From Leguminivora glycinivorella (lineage: Eukaryota > Arthropoda > Insecta > Lepidoptera > Tortricidae), in NCBI RefSeq assembly GCF_023078275.1, contig NC_062990.1, positions 9,315,549 through 9,379,548 of the forward strand: 64,000 nucleotides of DNA. The letters run 5' to 3'. Shown piece by piece: positions 52,185-60,640 of the stretch. The notes under the pieces were generated by a model, which saw only the letters and a list, made by a program, of their open reading frames with translations, did no database searches and was not told the origin of the DNA. The translations under genes and the position numbers were made by a program. Position 1 is the first letter of the stretch, and each line of letters opens with the position of its first letter.

Positions 52185-53318
52185 TGTCCGAAATAAATTA
52201 AACAAATTGAAACTGTTTCTTCCATGTCGTCTGGATCAGATGTGACAACTGTACGTATCTTAGACAATATCATCTGTGTCTTCCTCTATCCTGGGGGTGT
52301 CGTTGACTTTCGATCCGGAGGTCGCGGGTTCGAACCCGGCTCGTACCAATGACTTTTTTCTGAACTTACGTGCAAAATGTCATTTGATATTTGCCAGTCG
52401 CTTTTCGGTGAAGGAAAACATCGTGAGGAAACCGGACTAATTCCAATAAGTCCTAGTTAACCTTCGGGTTGGAAAGTCAGATGGCAGTCGCTTTCGTAAA
52501 ACTAGTGCCTACGCCAAATCTTGGGAGTAGTTGTCAAAGTGGACCCCAGGCTCCCATGAGCGATGGCACGGAACGAAAGCAACTTACTGATTCCTGTGCA
52601 AACCAAAGTACCAGCTGCTCCGGAAGAAATACTGAAGTTAATATTTTGCCGGTGCACCACAGTCCACAGATGGTAGTAGTGGTAGATGTGGGTGTGAGAA
52701 GGCCTTTATGTACAGCTAAGTGTATTGTTACCTGTTGTGTGAATGCATTTATACAGCATCGTAAATCGTAATACAAACATGTTCATGAAATACATATTTT
52801 ACACGTTTATCACATACATTTGTTGTTTCATTTCGTTTTAAAGTCGTATAATTATTCAACGGTACATGACACAGAAGCATATGTACACATATTATGAAAG
52901 GTATTTGAATGATCTACAAGATTTTTTAAGAAAACTTTTGTCTAAGATAAATATTTTTCAAGATATTTAGCAATTTATGAAGTAAAAAATGGGGGGGGAG
53001 ACGATTTTAAAAAAAATAACAGTTTTTAGGAGGTCATACCTAGATAATGGTTAAGAATAGAAAAAAAGTTTCTAAATCAAAGTTATAGAGAATTTTATAA
53101 GCTTTCAAAGTGTAGTAAACCAAAAGTTCGTATGACGCATAGTTTTTGAAATATAAGCAAAAAACCAAAAAATGGGACCTTTTTCATCCTCCCCTCTTCG
53201 AGCTCACGTCCAAAGTCCGAGGACTTTTAAGTATGTAACTATGTCTCCTGACTATCCCTAACAACATTCCGTAGTGAAACTTTCTGCTTTCGGCCATTCC
53301 ATCTAGAATCGTTCGTTG
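52185..53318 (+). mobile_element. Dispersed 1.1-kb repeat, copy 3 (uninterrupted)
   Basis: Starts AAATAAATTAAACAAATTG, carries the SINE (52265-52575), then ATTTTTCAAGATAT, a G-run, GGAGGTCATACCTAG and CTTTCGGCCATTCC. It shows the original order that is split at 10806-13935. Confidence 0.8.
52265..52575 (+). mobile_element. tRNA-derived SINE
   Basis: Box B GGGTTCGAACCCGG at about 52325, followed by the SINE body (GTGAGGAAACCGGACTAATT, AAGTGGACCCCAGGCTCC). It is embedded in the dispersed repeat in all three copies, so it inserted before the repeat spread. Confidence 0.75.
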
Positions 53319-53327
53319 ACCAAGCTA

Positions 53328-53385
53328 TTTTTGCGGATCTTCGTTAGTGAGTATTTTACGATATTAATTTATCACGCAGGATTTA
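53328..53385. repeat. 58-bp target duplication, copy next to the LINE 3' end
   Basis: Begins TTTTTGCGGATCTTCG and ends CGCAGGATTTA. It matches 58481-58538 with one base difference. Confidence 0.9.
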
Positions 53386-53674
53386 AAATAAATAAATAAA
53401 TAAAAATGGTTTATTCATTAACTGCAGAACTTAACAATATACATGATGGTGTCTCTTTTTAAGTATACAAGATACCTGTGTCAAGAGACACCGCTCTTCC
53501 TTACTGGGTTGCTAACTAACGATAACAAACATAAGTTATTAAAAGTAAACAAGAAAATAACATTTTGATTTGAAAATTAAAAATTAATTAGTGTAACAAT
53601 CTAACATTACAGAGATCATGCATAGTAATTAAAAGAAAGCACTAGGTTAGTTTCAAGAGCCACTTGGGAGTGAG

Positions 53675-53684
53675 CGCGCGCGCG

Positions 53685-53724
<40 letters not shown>

Positions 53725-53790
53725 TGTGTGTGCGTGCGTGCGTGTGTGTGTGTGTGTGTATGTGTGAGTGTGTGTGTGTGCGTGTGAGAG
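53675..53790 (+). repeat. (GT)n/(CG)n microsatellite in the LINE 3' UTR
   Basis: Alternating purine-pyrimidine run, mostly TG with CG blocks, over 110 bp; it could adopt Z-form DNA. Confidence 0.95.
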
Positions 53791-53865
53791 AAAGAGTGTG
53801 TGAAGTATATGTTAACATGCGAGTAAAAATTGTATAAATAATTAAATATTCAGTTTCGATAGGAG

Positions 53866-54294
53866 TTAGATGATTTTAACTAACAAGTCTTCTATCTCTG
53901 CATAGGTTTTAGTTTTAAGCCAGTTTAGTGTTTTATTTTTACATTCTTTATAAGAAAGGGGGTACAGGTCAGTGTCATTATCCAAATGATTATATAATTT
54001 AGCAGATAGATCGATATACTGCCTCCTAGCAAAAGCAGACTTTGTTATTGGAGTGGGGATAACATTACGTTTCTTTTTCCTTGTGGACCTGGTTAACGTA
54101 TCCACTTTACAATATTTAGTACTTTTGTGTCTTCGAAGAGTCACATTCCACACATACAGTTTTCTCACCGATAGAAGGTCACTAATTTCGTACAGCTTGT
54201 CGGTAGGGAACCTGTATGGTTTAAGGTACATGACCTTGAGCAACGCTCGTTGAGCTCTCTCTAATTTGGAGAAATTTGGTTTTAGTGGCTCCAC
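53866..54294 (-). CDS. LINE ORF2, C-terminal part in shifted frame
   Basis: 142 codons that continue the ORF2 protein after a one-base-type shift near 54262. The overlap contains ERAQRALLKVMY, the usual sequence following the RT domain. The first ATG of this frame is not a real start. Its C-terminus runs to TAA at 53866. Confidence 0.75.
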   Translation of the reverse strand: MEPLKPNFSKLERAQRALLKVMYLKPYRFPTDKLYEISDLLSVRKLYVWNVTLRRHKSTKYCKVDTLTRSTRKKKRNVIPTPITKSAFARRQYIDLSAKLYNHLDNDTDLYPLSYKECKNKTLNWLKTKTYAEIEDLLVKII

Positions 54295-56878
54295 CCCAGA
54301 TTGAGATGCAATATGTAAGAACAGATTGCGCTAAACAAGTATAAATTTGATTGAGAAGAGTTTTGGTCGCAATGTGTCTTAGATTTTTAAAAGTCCATAT
54401 AAGCTTACGAGTACGTGACATGATCAATTCTGTGTGTGCATGCCATGTTAGTCGCTGGTCTATCATAATGCCCAGGTACTTAACAACATCAACTTTAGTG
54501 ATAGGTGAGCAAGAAGAGCAGTTAGTTTGACTTAAGTCATTACAGTTGTGGATCCTGATTGTGTACATATGGGGTGGTTGTGTTCTTATATATTTTGAAA
54601 AACACATATAGTTTGATTTGTCGGTGTTTAGGGTGAGAAGATTTGACTGGAGCCAGCGGGAAATTTTGGCTAGTCCGAGTTCCGCAACTCTACGTACTTC
54701 ATCCCAGGTATCTCCATAAAAAACAACCGCTGTGTCATCAGCATAAGCAATAATAGACCCTTGATTGATGTGCAGATTACAAAGTTCATTCATGTATATT
54801 AGAAAGAGCGTGGGCCCTAATACACTGCCCTGTGGAACTCCGTAGGTTAAATCACATTCATCACTTACATGTTTGTCTATTTTAACTCTCTGCTTGCGAT
54901 TCCCGAGATAGTCTTTTAATAACAAAAGTGGAGTTCCTCTGATGCCAATCAATTCCAATGTCTTTATAAGAGTGGGTACAGATACCGTGTCGAAGGCCTT
55001 TTTCAAGTCAAGAAACGCAGTGAGACACTTTTTATTTTTATCAACAGTTTCAACTATTTTAGAGGTTAGAGATATAATCGCATCTTCGGTAGAGCAACCT
55101 TTCCTAAAACCGAATTGATTAGGAGCTAAAATATTGTACTTATTTATATAGTTTATAAGTCTAGTGTTAATAAGTTTTTCTAGAATTTTTGATAAAGCCG
55201 GTAATACAGAAATTGGCCTATAGTTCGACACTAAGTTTCTGTTCCCACTCTTATAAACAGGAGTTATGATGGCTTGCTTCAGAGGGTCAGGAAATATGCC
55301 ATATTTAAAACATATATTTGCTAAGTGTGTGATGATGGGGACCAGGATAGCACTGGCAAGCTTTAGGTATTTAGTGGGGATGTTATCCCAGCCAGGGGCG
55401 CTGTTTGATTTAAGGTTGGAGATGATGAGATAAACCTCATTGGGATTGGTGTCAAAAAGTACAAAGGAATTAACATTAGTACTTTTGTGGTTGGCGTGAT
55501 TATTTGTTATAGAGTAGTTACTATTGGATTTGATAGATTCGGCTAGTGATTTACCGACGTCTGAAAAATATTGATTCATAGAATTAATAGATGATTGAGG
55601 AGAAGTTGCACAACTATCAAGCAATTGCAGACTGTCATTTTTGGTTTGTTTTCTGTGAGTAATTTTATTTATTTCTTTCCACAGATTCCTTGAATTTTTA
55701 CTTGCTTTATTTAAATTATCTTTGTCGTACTTGCGTTTAAGTTTTTTAATTAAGCCATTGCAATGATTTCTATACCTCCTGTACGTAATTTGTAGTGTGA
55801 CATTGTCTGGGTCTAGGCGCAGTTTCCTTTGCATATTATTCCTATTCCGGATGCATCGTAGGATTCCCAATGTAATCCACGGCTTAATAATACGATTTTT
55901 GCGCGGAACTAAGGTCGTAGTTGTATTTATTTCGAGGCATTGTTTCAATTTGCTAATGATGGCATCAGTAAGACTATTCGGGTTATTAATGTTTAATAAG
56001 AAAGCTAGGTTCTGTTTCGATAGGGTAGCCACAGCATTTTCGAGATTAGTGATCGTTCTAATCTTAGGTGTTGGTAAAGGCATCCGATAACTGCCCATAT
56101 TTAGTAAAACCATGGCATGGTCTGTGATTGTTGTGTCCAAAATTAAGATATCAAGCCTCGAGTTTTCAATGTCAGACTTGATCATTACGTGATCAAGACA
56201 TGACTTGCCTCTTGTGGGCAATATATGGCCTGGGAGTATGCCATGCATAGCCAACATATTAAGATAATTTAGCCTGTTTGTGTTTTCGTAAGTCTGATCA
56301 GTAGGTTTAGGAACGAGGTTTATGTTTATGTCTCCCGTGATTATGATATTTTTACACGCTTTAATACATTGCAGGTATTGGTTTAGGGAATCTATGAATT
56401 TATCGGCATTATTATTTGACGGTGATCTGTAGATACCAAGTATCTTTGTGTCTGCCAAGGTTATTTCAAGACACGACGCATGTGTTAGATTAATTTCGTT
56501 GACATTAGCTTTAAGAGAGTTTTTCACATAGGCAACGACTCCATCATTTTGATTTAGGTGATGCGTGGTGAAGAATGTTTGATAATTATTTAAACACGGT
56601 ATGGGTTTTTCATTGCTTAATCTACATTCACTTAAGACAATAATATCAATATTAAATTTTAGTTGTGATAAAGTGACTGATAGGTTGTCAAAATTACATA
56701 AAATACTCCGAATGTTTTGAGTTATAATGGTGAGGTCCGAAGGATTAAAATTAATATGCTGCGTAACCTCATCATATTTGCATTCAGCCGACTGAGCAAT
56801 AAGGAGATTATCTATCTGATCTATTGTTATTAGTGTGTCATCCATAATTAAAAGTATATATATCAGAATGGGTACCAA
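54221..56878 (-). CDS. LINE ORF2: APE endonuclease and reverse transcriptase
   Basis: 885 codons. The N-terminal part has AP-endonuclease blocks: TQNIRS (53-58), SECRL with the metal-binding glutamate (about 83-87), GDININ (182-187) and TDHAMV (252-257). The RT follows: NYRPISVLPALSK (552-564), FLDLKKAFD with the first catalytic aspartate (623-631), GVPQGSVLGP (680-689) and YADD (712-715). Endonuclease before RT with no RNase H seen fits Jockey/CR1-like LINEs. The second ATG (codon 12, MDDTL) is an equally good start. The frame ends early because of a shift near 54262; the remainder is at 53866-54294. It would nick the target and copy the element RNA in the nucleus. Confidence 0.93.
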   Translation of the reverse strand: MVPILIYILLIMDDTLITIDQIDNLLIAQSAECKYDEVTQHINFNPSDLTIITQNIRSILCNFDNLSVTLSQLKFNIDIIVLSECRLSNEKPIPCLNNYQTFFTTHHLNQNDGVVAYVKNSLKANVNEINLTHASCLEITLADTKILGIYRSPSNNNADKFIDSLNQYLQCIKACKNIIITGDININLVPKPTDQTYENTNRLNYLNMLAMHGILPGHILPTRGKSCLDHVMIKSDIENSRLDILILDTTITDHAMVLLNMGSYRMPLPTPKIRTITNLENAVATLSKQNLAFLLNINNPNSLTDAIISKLKQCLEINTTTTLVPRKNRIIKPWITLGILRCIRNRNNMQRKLRLDPDNVTLQITYRRYRNHCNGLIKKLKRKYDKDNLNKASKNSRNLWKEINKITHRKQTKNDSLQLLDSCATSPQSSINSMNQYFSDVGKSLAESIKSNSNYSITNNHANHKSTNVNSFVLFDTNPNEVYLIISNLKSNSAPGWDNIPTKYLKLASAILVPIITHLANICFKYGIFPDPLKQAIITPVYKSGNRNLVSNYRPISVLPALSKILEKLINTRLINYINKYNILAPNQFGFRKGCSTEDAIISLTSKIVETVDKNKKCLTAFLDLKKAFDTVSVPTLIKTLELIGIRGTPLLLLKDYLGNRKQRVKIDKHVSDECDLTYGVPQGSVLGPTLFLIYMNELCNLHINQGSIIAYADDTAVVFYGDTWDEVRRVAELGLAKISRWLQSNLLTLNTDKSNYMCFSKYIRTQPPHMYTIRIHNCNDLSQTNCSSCSPITKVDVVKYLGIMIDQRLTWHAHTELIMSRTRKLIWTFKNLRHIATKTLLNQIYTCLAQSVLTYCISIWGGATKTKFLQIRESSTSVAQGHVP

Positions 56879-57175
56879 GCGCTAGGGTTCGTGAGATATA
56901 ATGGATATGATAGGAATTATATTTTATATAAAGTTGTTTTGAAATGTGTGAGTAGGTGTGTTTGATTGTGGTGTGTGGTTGGTTAAGATTTAATGTGAAA
57001 GAGTATAAGTTGTAAGTGGCTACTTTACATGATCTAATTTTATAATACAAGAATCATTACATTCTTTTTGTTGTAGAATTGAAAATACTAAATAAATTAA
57101 TGCGCCAAGAGCACAGCTTAAAATACTAATACAGACATAGTAGGTGTGACTGGTGTGAGAAAAAGACACTGTTAG
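56879..57175 (-). other. Spacer between ORF1 and ORF2 of the LINE
   Basis: 297 bp without a frame. ORF2 translation would need reinitiation or internal entry. Confidence 0.5.
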
Positions 57176-58096
57176 TCAGGTTTTCAAAAATAAACTCTGG
57201 ACTTGGGCTTCATTTTGTATGTGTATAGCACGTGACGTTGAGTTCTTTCTTACAAATACTTTACCAAACGAGGTCCAGCAGTAATCATATCCTTTGGATT
57301 TCGCCAAGTCCCGCGCCAAAAACCGAAGCCGAGCTGCCTTAGAAGTGAGTTGTTCGGATACATAAATAGGGGTATACTCTTGCTTAGTATGCCCAAGATG
57401 CTTTGCACACAATTTGTCATCTGGTTTGCTCATATTGTGTTTCTTACATTTTTGTAGAAGGTCCGATTTCGTTATGGCCGATACCATTTCCACAACGATG
57501 GGGGTGTTATTCTTGTCCTCTTGTTTAGAGCGCACGCGATGTACGTCCGCTATCTCGGAGGGGGAGATCTGGCAGCCAATCGAAGAAGAAAGTTGTACCA
57601 CCATGTTGACGAGGTCCCCGCGCGTCTCCTTTTCTAGCTTAGGAACATTTTTTATTTCTAAGTTTTTCTTACGGCTATCCCTCTGCAGGTCCTCAACTTT
57701 CTCCTCCAGCAAATTGATGTACTCTTTATCTTTTTTCTTCTCTATTTCCAAATTTTCTACTTTCTTCTCAAGTTCTTTAGTCTGGGCCGTGAGTAACGCA
57801 ACCGAGTTTTCTATATTTTTATTTAATTCCTTAACTTCTAAAAGAGTGGAATTTATTTTCTTGAGCTCATTGCCTTGTGAGAACTTAAGTTCTTTAAGCA
57901 TCTGCCTCATTTCCTCTTTAAAATTACTCAATTCTGTCCCCGGGCTTTCCCGGGTCCTTTTTCTGTATCTCCGTGAGGCGAAGTTAGGCGGAGTGCGTTT
58001 TACTCCAGTACTGTTGTGCTCGCTCTGTTCATTTTCCGAGAGCGAAGAGTCGCCCTCCGTGCGCAATTCAGTTTGCACGTTCTGTTCGTCAGACAT
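57176..58096 (-). CDS. LINE ORF1 with baculovirus-FP-like C-terminal domain
   Basis: I start at the ATG of MSDEQNVQTE (58096), giving 306 residues, because the upstream open region has no recognisable protein. Acidic N-terminus, then basic RRYRKRTR (about 42-49). A long heptad-rich coiled coil follows (about 70-145, LEVKELNKNIENS..LEKKVENLEIEKK), then a domain beginning KKNLEIKNVP with IADVHRVRS, TPIVVEM and a C-terminal KSKGYDYCWTSFGKVFVRK block. This order matches what I recall of the Baculo_FP/L1-ORF1-like family. The LINE protein probably binds element RNA as a coiled-coil oligomer. No zinc knuckle. Identification is by motif only. Confidence 0.75.
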   Translation of the reverse strand: MSDEQNVQTELRTEGDSSLSENEQSEHNSTGVKRTPPNFASRRYRKRTRESPGTELSNFKEEMRQMLKELKFSQGNELKKINSTLLEVKELNKNIENSVALLTAQTKELEKKVENLEIEKKKDKEYINLLEEKVEDLQRDSRKKNLEIKNVPKLEKETRGDLVNMVVQLSSSIGCQISPSEIADVHRVRSKQEDKNNTPIVVEMVSAITKSDLLQKCKKHNMSKPDDKLCAKHLGHTKQEYTPIYVSEQLTSKAARLRFLARDLAKSKGYDYCWTSFGKVFVRKNSTSRAIHIQNEAQVQSLFLKT

Positions 58097-58480
58097 AGTT
58101 GTGCAGGCGACGAGTACCAGGGCGATAGGAGTCGGTAGAGGTGTAAGGCCGCGCGAGCGCTTGAACCAGTTTCGCAATACAGCGTCAGTGGGTGACGTCA
58201 CAGTGGCCGATTGGAGCGCTCGCGCGCATGGGTGTTCAGACCGGTTTCGCTTGCGGTGCGCCGCTGTGCTCGAGTACCAGGGCAGCAGAAGAGCGTAGAG
58301 GTGTAGTAGTAGGGAGAGATCTGTGTTCTGCGCACTTGCGTAGAGGTTATGCACTCCTAGTATCACCACTGATTTAATTTACTTTAATTTTTATTTTATT
58401 TGTAAAATAATAAAAAGTATAAGGGTCAAGACACGTTTACACCTTGTGGCGGTCCGGGGGGAAGAGGAATGAGGAATGGG

Positions 58481-58538
58481 TTTTTGCGGATCTTCGTTAG
58501 TGAGTATTTTACGATATTAATTTATAACGCAGGATTTA
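58481..58538. repeat. 58-bp target duplication, copy next to the LINE 5' end
   Basis: Same sequence as 53328-53385 with A instead of C at one position. It marks the exact 5' end of the LINE. Confidence 0.9.
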
Positions 58539-58615
58539 CTTATCATGTCATTTATCATTCATTTATATTTTTTACCCGACTACGGCAACCCAAAAGAAGG
58601 GTTATGATTTTGACC

Positions 58616-58680
58616 GGTATGTATGTGGGTATGTATGTATGTATGTATGTATGTATGTATGTATGTATGTATGTATGTTC
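58616..58680 (+). repeat. (GTAT)n microsatellite
   Basis: About 15 units of GTAT. It lies in a dispersed repeat starting TTTTTTACCCGACTACGGCA, a type common in Lepidoptera. Confidence 0.95.
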
Positions 58681-58699
58681 ATCTGTTTCCTCATAACTT

Positions 58700-59280
58700 C
58701 TAAAGTACTCGTTAGAATTTGATAAGCGATATGTCATTCGAATCGTCTTAATCGTCCGCTGGTAACCGCAAACGAAACATGGCGCCCTCTAGAGGGCATA
58801 AAGTAACGAAGCAAATAAATAAAATGAAGTTAGGATGACATGTTGTATATCATTTGAAAGGGCTTAATTAGCTCATTTCAAATATGTGTATATTGTTAGC
58901 TTTTATTTCCAGCTTTACTTGATTACACCGGAAAATTCATTAATTTCTCGCAAAAATTGACTATTTGCAAATCCGCAAGCGCTCTGCCATAGTTCCATGC
59001 ATTCTCCGACTGCGCTTACACAAGAAGGCTTTTGCCAAAGGAACTAATTTGGCTGCTTTTTATAATTATTTTATTAAAGACTTGCAATATTTTTTCGACC
59101 TAAAGTTCAATTTCATATTACAGCAAATTGTCACAATAACAGCTAGATGTAGTTTGACACTGTTTTGACATTCTGACGTGTATCATAGATTGTAGGAAAC
59201 CCTAGATAAAGGGTATGTTACGTCATCATGGCAAATGAGTTTCCACTACGACAATATATTATTGAAAGCCAGTTAATCAT
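58700..59280. other. Unassigned sequence
   Basis: Rest of the GTAT-bearing repeat and AT-rich sequence; no gene. Confidence 0.3.
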
Positions 59281-59515
59281 CAAGCCGGGTGCCGAAGGCG
59301 TCCTCAAACTTAAAGTGTCGGGCGAAGCCCGACCCACGCGGTTCTGAGCCGTGCGCCTTCGGCGCCCTCTAACTTACAGTGTCGGGCGAGGCCCGACGCA
59401 CACGGTCGTAAGCCGGGCGCCGAAGGCGCCCTCTAACTTAAAGTGTCGTGCTACGCCCGACGCACTCAGTTCTAAGCCGGGCGCCTTCGGCGCCCTCTAA
59501 CTTAAAGTGTCAGGC
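59281..59515 (+). repeat. 60-bp hairpin minisatellite, left part
   Basis: Four units of AAGCCGGGCGCC...TCTAACTTAAAGTGTCGGGC. Each has two hairpins, GGCGCCTTCGGCGCC-like and GTCGGGCGAAGCCCGAC, and CGAAGG/CCTTCG alternate in orientation. The array resumes at 60579-60640 after an inserted element. Confidence 0.9.
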
Positions 59516-60578
59516 TAGGGTTGCAAAAAAACGGTTTTTTTTCTGGCTTGAAAAAAAACATGAAAAAAAACCGTGAAAAAAAAACAGTTTTATTCTGGAG
59601 TATGTTTTTTTTCTAAAGTACGAAATCTCAAAATTTGAAAGTAGTTAATACTTTTATACGGTTTTTAGGGTTCCGTAGTCAACTAGGAACCCTTATAGTT
59701 TCGCCATGTCTGTCTGTCCGTCCGTCCGTCCGTCCGCGGATAATCTCAGTAACCGTTAGCACTAGAAATCTGAAATTTGGTACCAATGTGTATATCAATC
59801 ACGCCAACAAAGTGCAAAAATAAAAAATGGAAAAAAATGTTTTATTAGGGTACCCCCCCTACATGTAAAGTGGGGGCTGATATTTTTTTTCATTCCAACC
59901 CCCACGTGTGATATATTGTTGGATAGGTATTTAAAAATGAATAAGGGTTTACTAAGAGGGTTTTTGATAATATTAATATTTTCGGAAATAATCACTTTTA
60001 AAGGAAAAAAAAGTGCGTCCCCCCCCCTCTAACTTTTGAACCGTATGTTTAAAAAATATGAAAAAAATCACAAAAGTATAACTTTATAAAGACTTTCTAG
60101 GAAAATTATTTTGAACTTGATAGGTTCAGTAGTTTTTGAGAAAAACACGAAAAACTACGGAACCCTACACTGAGCGTGGCCCGACACGCTCTTGGCCGGT
60201 TTTTAGACTTAATGTTAACTATTAAACGAATTTAATCAAATAACTTTAATTTCTGGTCTTATAAAAGTAACATTTACGAAATCTGTAGTTGGTAGTTATC
60301 ACTTTTTACTGTTGGAAACACCACCGCCTCTCCACGCTACACGCAGCATCGGGGATTCCCCAATAAACGTTTGTATACTGAATGTTAATTGAATTAAAAT
60401 TTACGTTATTGTTATTGAAACACGTTACAACTCATGAAAAACCGTTATTGTCGTATTATTTGTTCATCTGAAAAAAAACCATATTTAGAAAAAAAACCAA
60501 GGTGCTCGGTTTTTTTTCATGTTTTTTTTTCAGAATTCTGAAAAAAAACATTTGGTTTTTTCTATTTACAACCCTATG
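59516..60578. mobile_element. hAT-like element, about 1.06 kb, with nested SINE
   Basis: Ends TAGGGTTGCAAAAA and TTTACAACCCTA are inverted. The 8-bp flanks TGTCAGGC (59508-59515) and TGTCGGGC (60579-60586) differ by one base, as expected for an 8-bp duplication. Long runs of T and A (AAACCG/CGGTTT blocks) lie inside each end. The SINE-like copy at 59665-60206 makes up half of it. No transposase. Confidence 0.75.
59665..60206 (+). mobile_element. SINE-like repeat, full copy nested in the hAT-like element
   Basis: TTTTTAGGGTTCCGTAGTCA head, three to four GTCC units, GGTACCAATGTGTATATCAA, the C-run, and tail GCGTGGCCCGACACGCTCTT then GGCCGGTTTTT. Confidence 0.85.
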
Positions 60579-60640
60579 TCGGGCGAAGCCCGACGCAGGC
60601 TTTCCTAAGCCGGTCGCCTTCGGCGCCTGTTTCAAACTCT
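60579..60640 (+). repeat. 60-bp hairpin minisatellite, right part
   Basis: TGTCGGGCGAAGCCCGACGC and GTCGCCTTCGGCGCC, continuing the array of 59281-59515 beyond the insertion. Confidence 0.85.

Larger units (their letters stand above)
53386..58480 (-). mobile_element. Full-length LINE, 5.1 kb, two ORFs
   Basis: The element lies exactly between two 58-bp repeats. On the minus strand it has a 5' UTR (58097-58480), ORF1 (57176-58096), a ~300-bp gap, ORF2 (54221-56878, continued with a shift to 53866), a 3' UTR with a long CA/CG run (53675-53790) and a (TTTA)n tail. ORF2 has one frameshift in an AGAGAGAG run. Otherwise it looks recent. Confidence 0.92.

Noticed and set aside
57414..58298. 294-codon + strand frame opposite LINE ORF1
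   Set aside because: Antisense shadow of ORF1; rich in serine and leucine without recognisable domains.
58097..58369. N-terminal 91 codons upstream of MSDEQ in LINE ORF1
   Set aside because: They lie in the presumed 5' UTR, have no conserved-looking sequence, and the MSDEQ start precedes the acidic and coiled-coil domains directly.
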